54,027 nucleotides of DNA, taken from the NCBI RefSeq assembly GCF_002252985.1, contig NZ_NHPJ01000017.1, positions 1 to 54,027 on the forward strand, given 5' to 3'. The notes under the pieces were generated by a model. The model was not told the origin of the DNA. It saw nothing but the letters and a program-made list of their open reading frames with translations, and made no database searches. The DNA comes from Halorubrum halodurans. GTDB lineage: Archaea; Halobacteriota; Halobacteria; Halobacteriales; Haloferacaceae. Shown piece after piece: positions 36,633 through 45,938 of this stretch (positions are counted from its first letter, which is position 1; the number at the start of each line of letters is the position of its first letter). Made by a program: the position numbers and the translations under genes.

Positions 36633-37223
36633 ATGCGCAACCTAGACGAAACAGATCTGGAGATTCTCTCGTTACTAGCCGAAAACGCCCGTCGTCCATT
36701 TAGCGCCATCGGCGAAGAAGTTGATTTGTCCGGGCCAGCTGTTTCCGATCGAGTCCAACGATTACAGGAAGCAGATATTATCAACAATTTCACGATCGAT
36801 GTAAACCGGGCGCACCTTCGGGCCGGTGTTCCAGTATTCATTCAAACAGAAATCGAACCGGAATCACTCGAGGAGGCCCGTACGCGAGTCCGGGAATCGG
36901 ACGGCATCGAACACGTCTTCACGACCTCAGAAGGCGATCTCTGGTTCTATGCCCGCGTTGAGGCACAGAACGTCCGTCAGTGGGTAGACAGTCTGTTTGA
37001 TGGGCTTGGGATGTCTGGATATTCAGTCACCTTGATCGACGAAGCTGAATGGACGCCTTCGATCGACGGCGTCGAATTTGCTCTCACCTGCACTGAATGT
37101 AACAATACCGTCGACAATGAAGGTGAGACGACGCGCATCGATGGCGAGATCTATCACTTCTGTTGCCCATCTTGTCTCGCACGGTTTGAAGACCGCTATC
37201 AGCGGCTCGAAGAGGGTGTATAG
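36633..37223 (+). CDS. Lrp/AsnC-family copper regulator with TRASH domain, second copy
   Basis: The protein has 196 residues with the same three parts as 7555-8154: Lrp helix-turn-helix (1-60), AsnC-type domain (62-140) and TRASH domain (about 148-188, with CTEC and FCCPSC). The start at 36633 (MRNLDETDLEI) matches the first copy; a longer start at 36606 is unlikely. It sits between copZ (divergent) and copA (same strand, 88 bases downstream), so it probably activates both when copper rises. Confidence 0.9.
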   Translation: MRNLDETDLEILSLLAENARRPFSAIGEEVDLSGPAVSDRVQRLQEADIINNFTIDVNRAHLRAGVPVFIQTEIEPESLEEARTRVRESDGIEHVFTTSEGDLWFYARVEAQNVRQWVDSLFDGLGMSGYSVTLIDEAEWTPSIDGVEFALTCTECNNTVDNEGETTRIDGEIYHFCCPSCLARFEDRYQRLEEGV

Positions 37224-37230
37224 TACGCTC

Positions 37231-37246
37231 TTTGGATTCCAAATTT
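37231..37246 (+). promoter_or_regulatory. symmetrical operator candidate before copA
   Basis: TTTGGATTCCAAATTT lies 66 bases before the copA start and directly after the regulator stop. TTTGG and CCAAA form an inverted repeat, as expected for a dimeric Lrp regulator, and the right half matches the GAATCCAAA sites at 7501 and 36545. Confidence 0.5.
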
Positions 37247-37311
37247 TCTTGGTGTCAATAACCACCTTCTCGAAACAGTAAACCGCCTAAACATAGACCC
37301 CGTATAGTAAG

Positions 37312-39924
37312 ATGAGCATGACAAGCCGAACAACCCATCTCGATATTACGGGGATGTCCTGTGCCAACTGTTCAGGAACGATCCAGGACACCCTTGAATC
37401 CCTTGACGGGGTATCGAAGGCGGATGCGAACTTCGCCACCGACGAGGGATCCGTGACCTACGATCCCGATGAGGTATCACTCCAGGAAATCTATGAAGCG
37501 ATCGATGAGGCGGGCTACGGCATAGTCTCGGAGACGGTGTCTATTGCCATCTCCGATATGACGTGTGCCAATTGCGCCGAGACCAACAAAACTGCTCTCG
37601 AGAATACACCGGGTGTCGTCACCGCCGAAGTCAACTACGCGACTGACGAAGCGCAGGTCACCTACAATCCGGCAGAGGTGTCTCTCAATACGCTGTATGA
37701 TGCTATTGAGGACGCTGGCTACTCGCCCGTCCGCGAAGATGGTGATGACGACGAGTCGGGCCAAGACGCACGAGATGCCGCACGACAGGCTGAGACCCAA
37801 AAGCAACTCAGACTGACCCTCTTTGGGGCAGTGTTGTCGGCTCCGTTGCTCTTCTTCCTCATCGACAAATTTCTGCTCGGTGGCGCGATCGTCCCTGATG
37901 CCGTCTTCGGCGTTGAAATCGGGTGGCTCGAGTTCCTCCTCGCCACACCGGTGCAGGCGATCCTCGGCTGGCCGTTCTATAAGAACTCGTACAAGGCGAT
38001 CGTGAAAAACGGCCGCGCCAATATGGACGTGTTAATCGCAATCGGTTCAACAACCGCCTATCTCTACTCCGTGGCAGTCCTGTCTGAACTCATTGCAGGT
38101 GGGCTCTACTTCGACACGGCAGCGCTCATCCTCGTGTTCATTACGCTCGGTAACTACCTCGAAGCTCGGTCGAAGGGGCAAGCGGGCGAGGCCCTCCGGA
38201 AGCTCCTCGAAATGGAAGCCGAGACGGCGACCATTATCCGCGAGGACGGCAGTGAAGAAGAAGTTCCGCTCGAAGAAGTCACAACGGGTGACCGGATGAA
38301 AATCCGTCCGGGTGAAAAGGTTCCCACAGACGGCGTCGTTGTCGACGGTCAGTCCGCCGTCGACGAGTCGATGGTCACTGGTGAATCCGTCCCTGTAGAG
38401 AAGGAAGAGGGCGATGAGGTCGTCGGCTCGACGATTAACGAGAACGGCGTCCTTGTCGTGGAGGCGACAAAGGTCGGAGAAGATACGGCTCTTCAACAGA
38501 TCGTTCAGACTGTCAAGGAGGCGCAGTCGCGCCAGCCCGACATCCAGAACCTCGCGGACCGTATCTCCGCGTACTTCGTGCCTGCGGTCATCGCGAACGC
38601 TCTCCTCTGGGGCATTGTTTGGTTCCTGTTCCCGGAGGTACTGGCTGGCTTCGTCGACTGGCTCCCGCTGTGGGGTCAGGTCGCTGGCGGCCCGGCCCCG
38701 GTCGGTGGGACCGTTTCCGTCTTCGAGTTCGCGATTATTGTCTTCGCGTCCTCGATCCTCATCGCCTGTCCCTGTGCGCTGGGGCTGGCGACGCCCGCAG
38801 CCACGATGGTCGGGACGACGATTGGTGCCCAGAACGGCGTCCTGTTCAAGGGCGGTGACATCCTCGAACGCGCAAAAGACGTCGACACGGTCGTCTTCGA
38901 CAAGACGGGCACCCTCACGGAGGGTGAAATGGAATTGACCGATGTGGTCGTCTTCGATAGCGATGGAAATGCAGTGACTGACGGTGGCGAGCCGACGCCA
39001 GATGGTGGACAGATCAGCACTCGTGAGCGCCTCTCCGAGGACAACGTGCTGCGGCTGGCGGCGATAGCAGAAAGCGGAAGCGAACACCCGCTCGCGCGGG
39101 CAATCGTCGACGGGGCTGAAGAACGCGGGCTGGACGTGACTGAGCCCGACGACTTCGAGAACGTTCCTGGTCACGGGATCAAAGCGGTTGTTGGTGACAA
39201 CGAGGTACTGGTCGGCAACCGCAAGTTGCTGCGAGACAACGACATCGACCCGTCACCCGCCGAGGAGACGATGGAACGCCTCGAAAACGAGGGGAAGACG
39301 GCGATGCTTGTCGCTTCCGAGGGCAAACTGGTTGGTGTAGTGGCTGACGCCGACACAATCAAAGAGAGCTCCAAGCAGGCCGTTACAGCCCTCCAAGAGC
39401 GGGGAGTCGACGTAATGATGATTACGGGCGACAACGAGCGAACTGCTCGTGCGGTCGCCAAACAGGTGGGTATCGACCCGGAGAATGTCCGAGCAGGGGT
39501 CCTTCCCGAAGACAAGTCTAACGCGGTCGACAGTATTCAAGACGAGGGCCGTCAGGCGATGATGGTCGGAGACGGCGTCAACGACGCCCCCGCGCTCGCG
39601 GTCGCGCACGTGGGGACAGCCATCGGCTCCGGCACGGACGTGGCCATCGAGGCTGCAGACCTTACGCTGATGCGCGACGACCCGCTCGACGTGGTGAAGG
39701 CGATCCGAATCTCGGACGCGACACTCCAGAAGATCAAGCAGAACCTCGTGTGGGCGCTCGGATACAATACCGCGATGATTCCCCTCGCGTCGCTCGGGCT
39801 GCTCCAGCCGGTGCTCGCTGCAGCAGCAATGGCGTTCTCGTCGGTGTCGGTGCTGACGAACAGCCTGTTGTTCCGGCGGTACACCCCCGATCACGACTAC
39901 AAGCTCTTCGGGTTCCTTCGCTAA
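37312..39924 (+). CDS. copA: CopA Cu(I)-exporting P1B-1 ATPase
   Basis: The 870-residue pump exports Cu(I) from the cytoplasm. Two N-terminal HMA domains carry GMSCANC (Cys17, Cys20) and DMTCANC (Cys85, Cys88). Membrane part: CPC transport motif Cys486-Pro487-Cys488, the YN pair in [11 protein letters not shown] and the MxxSS in [11 protein letters not shown], all marks of the Cu(I) class. Catalytic part: TGES, Asp530 in [22 protein letters not shown]. There is a Gly/Asp-rich insert after the phosphorylation site (about 548-570). It heads a probable operon with the DUF7123 and DUF63 genes (17-base gap and GTGA overlap). The operator candidate at 37231-37246 suggests copper induction by the Lrp-TRASH protein. 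Confidence 0.96.
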   Translation: MSMTSRTTHLDITGMSCANCSGTIQDTLESLDGVSKADANFATDEGSVTYDPDEVSLQEIYEAIDEAGYGIVSETVSIAISDMTCANCAETNKTALENTPGVVTAEVNYATDEAQVTYNPAEVSLNTLYDAIEDAGYSPVREDGDDDESGQDARDAARQAETQKQLRLTLFGAVLSAPLLFFLIDKFLLGGAIVPDAVFGVEIGWLEFLLATPVQAILGWPFYKNSYKAIVKNGRANMDVLIAIGSTTAYLYSVAVLSELIAGGLYFDTAALILVFITLGNYLEARSKGQAGEALRKLLEMEAETATIIREDGSEEEVPLEEVTTGDRMKIRPGEKVPTDGVVVDGQSAVDESMVTGESVPVEKEEGDEVVGSTINENGVLVVEATKVGEDTALQQIVQTVKEAQSRQPDIQNLADRISAYFVPAVIANALLWGIVWFLFPEVLAGFVDWLPLWGQVAGGPAPVGGTVSVFEFAIIVFASSILIACPCALGLATPAATMVGTTIGAQNGVLFKGGDILERAKDVDTVVFDKTGTLTEGEMELTDVVVFDSDGNAVTDGGEPTPDGGQISTRERLSEDNVLRLAAIAESGSEHPLARAIVDGAEERGLDVTEPDDFENVPGHGIKAVVGDNEVLVGNRKLLRDNDIDPSPAEETMERLENEGKTAMLVASEGKLVGVVADADTIKESSKQAVTALQERGVDVMMITGDNERTARAVAKQVGIDPENVRAGVLPEDKSNAVDSIQDEGRQAMMVGDGVNDAPALAVAHVGTAIGSGTDVAIEAADLTLMRDDPLDVVKAIRISDATLQKIKQNLVWALGYNTAMIPLASLGLLQPVLAAAAMAFSSVSVLTNSLLFRRYTPDHDYKLFGFLR

Positions 39925-39941
39925 CCGTCGCCTCTATCTCA

Positions 39942-40166
39942 ATGTCGAATATTTCCCGCCAAACGGTTCGGAGGTACCTCGTCGAGACAGCCAGTAGCGA
40001 ACCGACGTACCTCCGGGCTCACGAGATCGCCGGTGATCTTGACGGCTCTCCGAGGGCTGTCGCGCAATACCTCAGCCAACTTCAGGACGACCTCTCACTC
40101 GTCTCACTCGAACAGTGGGGGCGCTCTAAGAGCACGACGTGGCGCTTGGAGGTGAACGAGTCGTGA
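39942..40166 (+). CDS. small winged-helix-like protein (DUF7123 type)
   Basis: This 74-residue protein starts MSNISRQTVRRYLVETASS and ends RSKSTTWRLEVNES; AHEIAGDLDGSPRAVAQYLSQL looks like a recognition helix region. The layout fits the haloarchaeal DUF7123 family, thought to bind DNA. I chose the ATG at 39942, 17 bases after copA. The stop overlaps the GTG of the next gene. It may tune copA or DUF63 expression. Confidence 0.78.
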   Translation: MSNISRQTVRRYLVETASSEPTYLRAHEIAGDLDGSPRAVAQYLSQLQDDLSLVSLEQWGRSKSTTWRLEVNES

Positions 40167-41164
40167 GTACTGTCACGCGACGCGTCGAAACCGCCCTTCC
40201 GGAAACAGGCTCACGCGAGTGGTGGGCGCTGTACCTACTTGCTCCGCCCGTCCTCATCGGTGCGGGAATCCTTGCGTTCCCGGGCCTCGTCTTCGACCAG
40301 TTCATTTGGCAGTACCTCTGGGGACCAGTCGTCGCTGACGCTGCCAGTGAGCCAGTCATGCATGAGGGGATTCGTGCTGTTCGGGGCTACAACGCGGTGA
40401 ACACCGTAACCTACCTCGCGGCGGTCGTGTACAGCCTCCCCGGACTACGAGTGTATCTCGATCAACTCGACGTCACGTTTGACGCACGACTGGCCTACGG
40501 GTTCGCCCCGATCATTATCGCCGGCGGAGCGATGCGCGCCCTCGAGGACATCGGCCTACTCGGGGACTACGCGGTGTGGTTCATCACGCCGTCAATCTAC
40601 TTTGTCGTTACCGCTGTCACCGTCCTCGCGCTCGGCATCGGCGCACTTGCGCGTGATCGGAATACCGGTTCCATTCCGTCAACGGTCGGGCTTATCGGGT
40701 CGGTGTGGGCTGTCGGTGCTGTCGGGTGGGTGCTTTGGTACGGCCTCTCGACGTCGACCCCGCTCCGTCTGTGGGTTCCTGTCGCAACGACGGGGATTGC
40801 TCTCGGGGCGACCGCGCTCTACTACTGGGGAGCGAGTTTCGTCAATGTCACACACCTTCGACACCCGCTGATTCTGCTGGCCGTCTTTGGCCAGCTGTGG
40901 GACGCTGCACAGAACCTCATCGGTGTGACGTTTCTCGGCTACTCCCCCAAGCTGGTCGTCACGAATCTCGTATACCAGGCGACTGGATTTGCCGGATCGA
41001 CGTTCGTGCTGAAACTCGTCGTGACTGTCGGCATCGTGTGGTATCTCGCTGATGCGAAAGAGGAGATGAACCACACATGGTGGTGGCTTATGACGTTCTT
41101 CATCGGAGCGATCGGGCTCCCGATGGGCGTTCGCGGGTCACTTCGGATGCTACTGGGGGCCTAA
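40163..41164 (+). CDS. DUF63 family membrane protein
   Basis: This 333-residue protein has about eight transmembrane segments. DUF63 proteins are archaeal membrane proteins of unknown function; matching parts here are RAVRGYNAVNTVTYLAAVVY, GFAPIIIAGGAMRALEDIG and HLRHPLILLAVFGQLWDAAQN. I chose the GTG at 40163, which overlaps the preceding stop (GTGA), instead of the out-of-character ATG at 40139. As third gene of the copA operon it could help in copper export or envelope adaptation; no metal motif is evident. Confidence 0.85.
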   Translation: MSTVTRRVETALPETGSREWWALYLLAPPVLIGAGILAFPGLVFDQFIWQYLWGPVVADAASEPVMHEGIRAVRGYNAVNTVTYLAAVVYSLPGLRVYLDQLDVTFDARLAYGFAPIIIAGGAMRALEDIGLLGDYAVWFITPSIYFVVTAVTVLALGIGALARDRNTGSIPSTVGLIGSVWAVGAVGWVLWYGLSTSTPLRLWVPVATTGIALGATALYYWGASFVNVTHLRHPLILLAVFGQLWDAAQNLIGVTFLGYSPKLVVTNLVYQATGFAGSTFVLKLVVTVGIVWYLADAKEEMNHTWWWLMTFFIGAIGLPMGVRGSLRMLLGA

Positions 41165-41415
41165 CAACGGCCTCGGCGATGTACCGCGCTTTCTGTTAAG
41201 AATCGAAACCGGCCGAACGGTATCTGGGATGGTGGATTGAGGCGTTCACCGCGCGTAGCCTTGCTGGATCACTCCCGTTTCGAAAGAAAACAGAGTGGAG
41301 TGTGGGACCGGCGTGTCCTAGAATAGACAATCCTACCGAAGGCGACTGTGATCACATTCCGGGTTATTAGTAACAGGGGTAAAGCGTATGGGAACTACTG
41401 TTGTATCGTCTAATA

Positions 41416-41910
41416 ATGCCGCAACCGTGGAATCGTCGTCGGGTGCTTCAACATAGTGGTACAATCGGAATACTAGGTCTTACAGGCTGTCTAGGTGGCT
41501 CAAGCACGAACTCATGGGATATTGATGACCCAGTAGCAGTGGCATCAGCACAACAATTTAACTCACCAGGATGTAGCTGTTGCGAGCAGTATGCATCATA
41601 TCTTCGTGAGAATATCACTGGTGACCTCTCAGAGACCGTACCGGATGATATCCAAGCAGTAAAGCAGGAATATGGGATCCCCGAAGACCTCCAGAGCTGT
41701 CACACACTCGTCCTCACAGATTACGTCGTAGAAGGACACGTCCCGGTCGAAGTAATCGCCCGGCTTCTCGATGAAAACCCACCGATAGATGGAGTTGCAC
41801 TCCCTGGTATGCCATCTGGGACACCGGGGATGGGTGGAGAGAAAGATGGCTCGTTAAGCATATACGCTATTGACGGCGATAAAGCCGGAGCTGAGTACAC
41901 TGAGGTATAG
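41416..41910 (+). CDS. DUF411 (CopG-like) copper-binding lipoprotein
   Basis: The protein has 164 residues. RRR at 7-9 and LTGC with Cys25 make a Tat/lipoprotein signal. The DUF411 domain follows: Cys53, Cys55 and Cys56 in PGCSCCEQY, Cys95-His96 in LQSCHTLVL, His108 in EGHVP, and a Met-rich PGMPSGTPGMGG near 132-143. DUF411 proteins (bacterial CopG) bind copper through their Cys pairs and work in the envelope (family knowledge). I chose the ATG at 41416; the TTG at 41401 is an alternative. It stands alone 252 bases after DUF63, with a TATA-like GGGTTATTAGTAAC at 41362-41375. Its composition is more AT-rich than the neighbours. Confidence 0.87.
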   Translation: MPQPWNRRRVLQHSGTIGILGLTGCLGGSSTNSWDIDDPVAVASAQQFNSPGCSCCEQYASYLRENITGDLSETVPDDIQAVKQEYGIPEDLQSCHTLVLTDYVVEGHVPVEVIARLLDENPPIDGVALPGMPSGTPGMGGEKDGSLSIYAIDGDKAGAEYTEV

Positions 41911-42249
41911 ATTCAGAGATACAGTAGATCTGCAACTGATGTTCAGACGGCTTCTCTATGGGTTCGGATACACCTTCGCGCGTCTCATCTTTTTCAACGC
42001 GAAACTTCAACAGCTGTCTTGAAGCGGGTTTGTATCGCGTTCTGGCTTGTTGGTGATCCAATTCAGAAGCTTTCCCGTGTAAACTGTGAAACAGCTTATA
42101 GGAGACAGTATTCAGAAAATCAAGAGGTATCTAACACGTTGAGTCCAGCGTCAGCTCTGTATGCAATCTCTGATTATTCACGGGGTTGCTACTGATAGTT
42201 TAGATTTGAAACAGTAATCGCAGTAAATGAGGAGCGTGTGTATTCATCT
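41911..42249. other. AT-rich intergenic region before second ABC operon
   Basis: Short frames on both strands are broken by stops, and none is gene-like. A TTTAGATTTGAAAC sequence near 42199-42212, about 40 bases before the ABC start, may be the promoter. The rest may be a decayed gene or insertion remnant; nothing definite is seen. Confidence 0.4.
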
Positions 42250-42981
42250 ATGGAAGCGCCCACAACCTCCACGACAGAGGCTACCACCAGCGAGGTACTC
42301 GTCCGTGCTGATGAGATTGAAAAAACGTACGGGTCAAACCTCCCATTTACACGATCGGTTCCCGTCCTCACCGGTGCCAATCTGGAAATCCGAGCAGGAG
42401 AAATCGTCGGAATCGTCGGGGGGAACGGTTCGGGGAAATCCACGCTTATGAACATCCTCGTCGGCGTCCTCAAGCAGGATTCCGGAGCAGTTGAACGAAC
42501 AGGGACGGTTGGCTGGTGTCCACAAGAACCACTGCTTTACGACCGCCTGACGGTCACAGAGACGTTCCGCCTGTTCGGTTCCGGATACGGAATGACCGCC
42601 GAAGAAATCGACGAGGCCAAACGCCGATTCGCATCGAAACTCGATTTCGAGCAGTACCTTGACTATCGAATCGACCAACTCAGCGGTGGAAACCGACAAA
42701 AAATCAATCTCAGTATCGCCCTAATGCATGATCCGGACGTCCTCATGCTAGACGAGCCCTACACCGGGTTCGACTGGGAGACATATCTCATCTTCTGGGA
42801 CCTCGCCGACGAACTTGCTGCCGACGGAACAGCTGTCGTAATGATTTCACACTTGATCGAGGAGCAGAGCCGTCTCGACCGTATCTACGAGGTTCGTGAT
42901 GGACACGTCTACGACGTGACTGAGCGGGAAAGTGAGACCGAAGCGACGACCGGTGAACGGAGGAGAAAGGCCGATGAATAG
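42250..42981 (+). CDS. ABC transporter ATP-binding protein, second copy
   Basis: This 243-residue ATPase has Walker A GGNGSGKST at 57-65, signature LSGGNRQK at 144-151, Walker B DEP near 168-170 and a switch His in ISHLI. It matches the ATPase at 9689-10510 in the Walker-to-signature core (GWCPQEPLLYDRLTV, DEPYTGFDWE) and lacks most of its acidic tail. I chose the ATG at 42250; a GTG at 42238 is possible. It overlaps the next gene by 8 bases in a three-gene operon. Confidence 0.88.
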   Translation: MEAPTTSTTEATTSEVLVRADEIEKTYGSNLPFTRSVPVLTGANLEIRAGEIVGIVGGNGSGKSTLMNILVGVLKQDSGAVERTGTVGWCPQEPLLYDRLTVTETFRLFGSGYGMTAEEIDEAKRRFASKLDFEQYLDYRIDQLSGGNRQKINLSIALMHDPDVLMLDEPYTGFDWETYLIFWDLADELAADGTAVVMISHLIEEQSRLDRIYEVRDGHVYDVTERESETEATTGERRRKADE

Positions 42982-43711
42982 AATTCAAACGGGGATCCGG
43001 ACGAACGTCTCCACCTTCCTCAGGACCCCCCTGAATGTCGTCTTAGCACTCCTCCTTCCGGTTGTCGTTATCGAAGGCTGGGGACAAGCGATGGCGGGGT
43101 TGCCAACTATGCCGACAGTTGAGGCGATTCCGATCGATCTGGGTCGCCTCCTCGGAGCGATATTCGGTGTCGCCATCATCGCCGGCCTGATGGGACTCGC
43201 CCAGATGATTAGTGCGCGTGCAGCCGATCGACGACTCGTTCAGACAGGCTATCCACCCCGAACACTGCTTGCGACTCGATTAGCGACGCTCGGAGGGGTC
43301 ACGGTCGTCGTGGCTGCCGTGAACTACGGCGTGCTCTGGCTGACGATTTCACCGGAAGCCCCTGTCCTGACGTTCGTATTCCTCGTCCTCGCCGGCCTCG
43401 TCTATGCGTTTCTCGGTGCGCTCGTCGGTGCACTCCTTCCGCGACTGTTCGAAGGCTCGCTCGTCGTGGTGTTCCTCGCGATGATGGACGCGTTCCTCAG
43501 TGGCGACAGCCCGCTGGCTGCTGACATTCCTGAGTTCGTGGAATACTTCCCGCTCTATCATCCGAAGGAACTCCTTCAGGAGGCGATGTTCCAAGGTACA
43601 TATACGACGGGCGACCTCGGCTTCGTTGCCGGATACCTGCTCGTCTTGCTCGTGCTCGTCACCGTAGTGTTCGGAGTGACGATGCGCACCAGTGGTGGGT
43701 GGTCCGCATGA
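42974..43711 (+). CDS. ABC-2-type transporter permease, first subunit, second copy
   Basis: The product is a 245-residue membrane protein with about six segments and the AQMISARAADRRLVQTGY coupling loop near 75-92. The outer loop carries GWGQAMAGLPTMPTVEA, with Met residues. It corresponds to 8946-9692. The ATG at 42974 lies inside the ATPase gene end, so translation is coupled. Substrate unknown. Confidence 0.82.
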   Translation: MNRIQTGIRTNVSTFLRTPLNVVLALLLPVVVIEGWGQAMAGLPTMPTVEAIPIDLGRLLGAIFGVAIIAGLMGLAQMISARAADRRLVQTGYPPRTLLATRLATLGGVTVVVAAVNYGVLWLTISPEAPVLTFVFLVLAGLVYAFLGALVGALLPRLFEGSLVVVFLAMMDAFLSGDSPLAADIPEFVEYFPLYHPKELLQEAMFQGTYTTGDLGFVAGYLLVLLVLVTVVFGVTMRTSGGWSA

Positions 43712-44460
43712 ACCGTACGACAACGGCGTTCTCGATCGGCATCAAAGAACAGGCGCGTAACTACGTCCTCGTCGCTCTGCTGGTCGTCTTACCGGTCTCG
43801 TTCATCACGTTGGCGTTCGCAGTCACCCAGGATGTCGAGATGCCGGTTCGGACGCTCGTCGACGGTGAGACGGCGACGGTCATGCGGGGGATGCCTGAGG
43901 TCCACGGCGTGATCATGACGCCGATTACGAGTGCTCTCATCGCCGGACTCGCCGGGTTGTTCCTGATGCGAGAAGCCAAAGACACGGACGGTCGTCTGGC
44001 AGTCGCTGGCTATCGTGCATGGCAGGTAATCGCTGCCCGGTTTGGGGTTCTCGCAGCAATTACTCTCATCGTCACCGGTGTCTCAGTTGGTGTGATGCTC
44101 GTCGATTTCCAGCCCGAGTATCTCTGGTGGTTCGTCGCAGCGATGCTCGTCGTCTCGGTCACGTATGGTCTCATCGGGATGCTCGTCGGGGCCGTCTTCA
44201 ACCGCCTAGCCGGGATGTGGCTGATGCTGATTCTCCCGATGCTCGATATCGGACTGTTTCAGGATCCGCTGTTTATTCAATCTGAACCTGATTGGTGGAT
44301 GAAACTCTTTCCGGGCTATTGGCCAGTCCGTGTAATGGTCGATACCGGACTCACAACCGACGTAGATACGGCTCTCTCGTTGGTGTGGGCTACTGGATAT
44401 CTTCTCCTCGTAGCCGTGCTCGCAATTGGTGTTTACTACCGAGCCACACAGGCGAGTTGA
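43708..44460 (+). CDS. ABC-2-type transporter permease, second subunit, second copy
   Basis: This 250-residue membrane protein corresponds to 8212-8946: one segment near 18-38, an exposed loop with DVEMPVRTLVDGE and MRGMPEVHGVIMTP (Met-rich), then about five segments. It starts in an ATGA overlap with the preceding gene. With 42250-43711 it should make a complete exporter. The intact duplicate set, each beside copper genes, supports a metal-stress role. Confidence 0.82.
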   Translation: MNRTTTAFSIGIKEQARNYVLVALLVVLPVSFITLAFAVTQDVEMPVRTLVDGETATVMRGMPEVHGVIMTPITSALIAGLAGLFLMREAKDTDGRLAVAGYRAWQVIAARFGVLAAITLIVTGVSVGVMLVDFQPEYLWWFVAAMLVVSVTYGLIGMLVGAVFNRLAGMWLMLILPMLDIGLFQDPLFIQSEPDWWMKLFPGYWPVRVMVDTGLTTDVDTALSLVWATGYLLLVAVLAIGVYYRATQAS

Positions 44461-44595
44461 TCACAAGAGAAATCAGTCATAAATGGAACAAAACAGGTCA
44501 CGGGATCGTTCTGAAATCAAAGGTATCGGTGAGGGCGGTATTCTCTAATCCCCGAATCACTTGACCCCGGTGAGTTCACCCTCTCACGGTGGCAA

Positions 44596-45351
44596 TCAGT
44601 TGGAGATGTCCTCATCAGTAGCATCTAATCGCTCACGGCGACGTCTATACTCCTCCTCGTCAATTTCGCCCCTGGCATAGCGGTTCTGGAGCGTTTTTCT
44701 GGCTGAGTCGTCGGTAGTCGATTGAGGAGATTTTTGGTTTCCAAGCCAGTAGAGCCCGCCACCGAGAACGCCCAGCATTCCGAGTACGCCACCAACAGCT
44801 GGTAGCCCTCCAACTCCACCTCCGTTGCGGCCACTCATCATTCCAGAACCACCTCGTCCCATCATTCCACCACCAGTATTCCCGCTTCCATCGCTGCTTG
44901 AGCCGTAGGCGACTGTACCCTGGTCAACAATCGCCTCACTCGATGGGACCTCTCCATCCGGGATTGAATCCTCCTCTGCCGGTCCGCCAGGACTGCCAAC
45001 TACGATCCGTCCGACCATCCCAATCGACTTGTGCGGGATGCAGTAGTAATCATACGTCCCTGACGTTTCGAACGTATATTCGAAGCTCCCGTCTGAGATC
45101 GTCCCACTATCGAAGGCGGAAGCGCCCTCCGGAATACGATCTGCGTACGCCGTAGCGGAATGTGCCCCCGCTGCGAGTTCAAATTGAACGGTTGTCCCGG
45201 GATCAACACGTAGGCCGATTGGGTCGAAGTAATTGTTTCCCATCTCCACGATGGGCGTCTCCTGTGCGTTCGCTGACTGAGCAAAGCCGGTGCTGGCGAC
45301 TGCGCTGGCACCGACAATGCCTAAGAATTGACGTCGGCTGTGATGTGTCAT
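44596..45351 (-). CDS. cupredoxin-SHOCT fusion membrane protein
   Basis: This 251-residue protein is built from four parts. A twin-arginine signal (SRRQFLG, Arg6-Arg7; cleavage after ANA29). A cupredoxin domain (33-118) with type-1 ligands His64, Cys104, His107 and Met112 (YYCIPHKSIGM). A Gly/Met-rich stretch (GGGMMGRGGSGMM, 160-172). A transmembrane segment (185-203) and a cytoplasmic SHOCT pair at 215-245 (LQNRYARGEIDEEEYRRRRE). It joins in one chain the blue copper protein and the SHOCT protein that are separate elsewhere in the window. I chose the ATG at 45351 because the Tat signal follows. It is the last gene of module B on the minus strand. Confidence 0.87.
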   Translation of the reverse strand: MTHHSRRQFLGIVGASAVASTGFAQSANAQETPIVEMGNNYFDPIGLRVDPGTTVQFELAAGAHSATAYADRIPEGASAFDSGTISDGSFEYTFETSGTYDYYCIPHKSIGMVGRIVVGSPGGPAEEDSIPDGEVPSSEAIVDQGTVAYGSSSDGSGNTGGGMMGRGGSGMMSGRNGGGVGGLPAVGGVLGMLGVLGGGLYWLGNQKSPQSTTDDSARKTLQNRYARGEIDEEEYRRRRERLDATDEDISN

Positions 45352-45578
45352 GTGGTCTGTATCATTCGTCAGGGAGTAGCTACGCGCGATACTGGTGCGA
45401 AGACTTCGGACGTGACTCACTCCGAACTTGTCGTTTGTTCCCATTACTACTCATAACCATATGCTGAATCGAGCACACCATTTCGATGTAACGGAACGAT
45501 GCTGCCGAACGGTTGGTTTCGATACCCTCGAGTCGATCCGCAGGTGTTCAAACGGGTGAAACGCGGTTTGGGTAGTGG

Positions 45579-45932
45579 TCACTCTGATTGTTCGAGCTTT
45601 TCTCGTCGGGCTTCGAACTCTTCGTCCGTGAGATCGCCACGAGCGTACGCCAGACGTAACTCTTCCATCGCGGGATTATGAGACGTCTGTGTCTCGCTCA
45701 TCCGCCGGAAGATGAGATATCCACCGCCCAGAAGCGCAAGGAGGAAGATGACCGGGACGAGCATCCCGATGAGGGGCCACCAACCACCTGTGGTACCGTA
45801 CTGGCCCATCATTCCTCCGTATCCCATCATCCCACCGAACCCCATACCCATTGTGAGCAAGGGAAGGAGGATGAACGCTCCGAGGACGATGAGCAGTATC
45901 GTCGTCGTATCCAGTTGATCCGATGATGCCAT
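45579..45932 (-). CDS. Met-rich SHOCT-domain membrane protein, module B
   Basis: The 117-residue protein is very similar to 12782-13135, with the same GMGFGGMMGYGGMMGQYG loop between two transmembrane segments and the same SHOCT tail. Differences are mostly conservative in the second segment and linker. It lies 6 bases after the DUF302 gene, as in module A. It may present Cu(I)-binding Met residues at the outer membrane face. Confidence 0.85.
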   Translation of the reverse strand: MASSDQLDTTTILLIVLGAFILLPLLTMGMGFGGMMGYGGMMGQYGTTGGWWPLIGMLVPVIFLLALLGGGYLIFRRMSETQTSHNPAMEELRLAYARGDLTDEEFEARREKLEQSE

Positions 45933-45938
45933 CAGAGA

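Noticed and set aside
38047..39174. 375-residue minus-strand frame opposite copA
   Set aside because: Antisense to conserved copA motifs and without any domain of its own.
41867..42061. 64-residue minus-strand frame after the DUF411 gene
   Set aside because: Short, overlapping the DUF411 end, without promoter or homology that I recognise.
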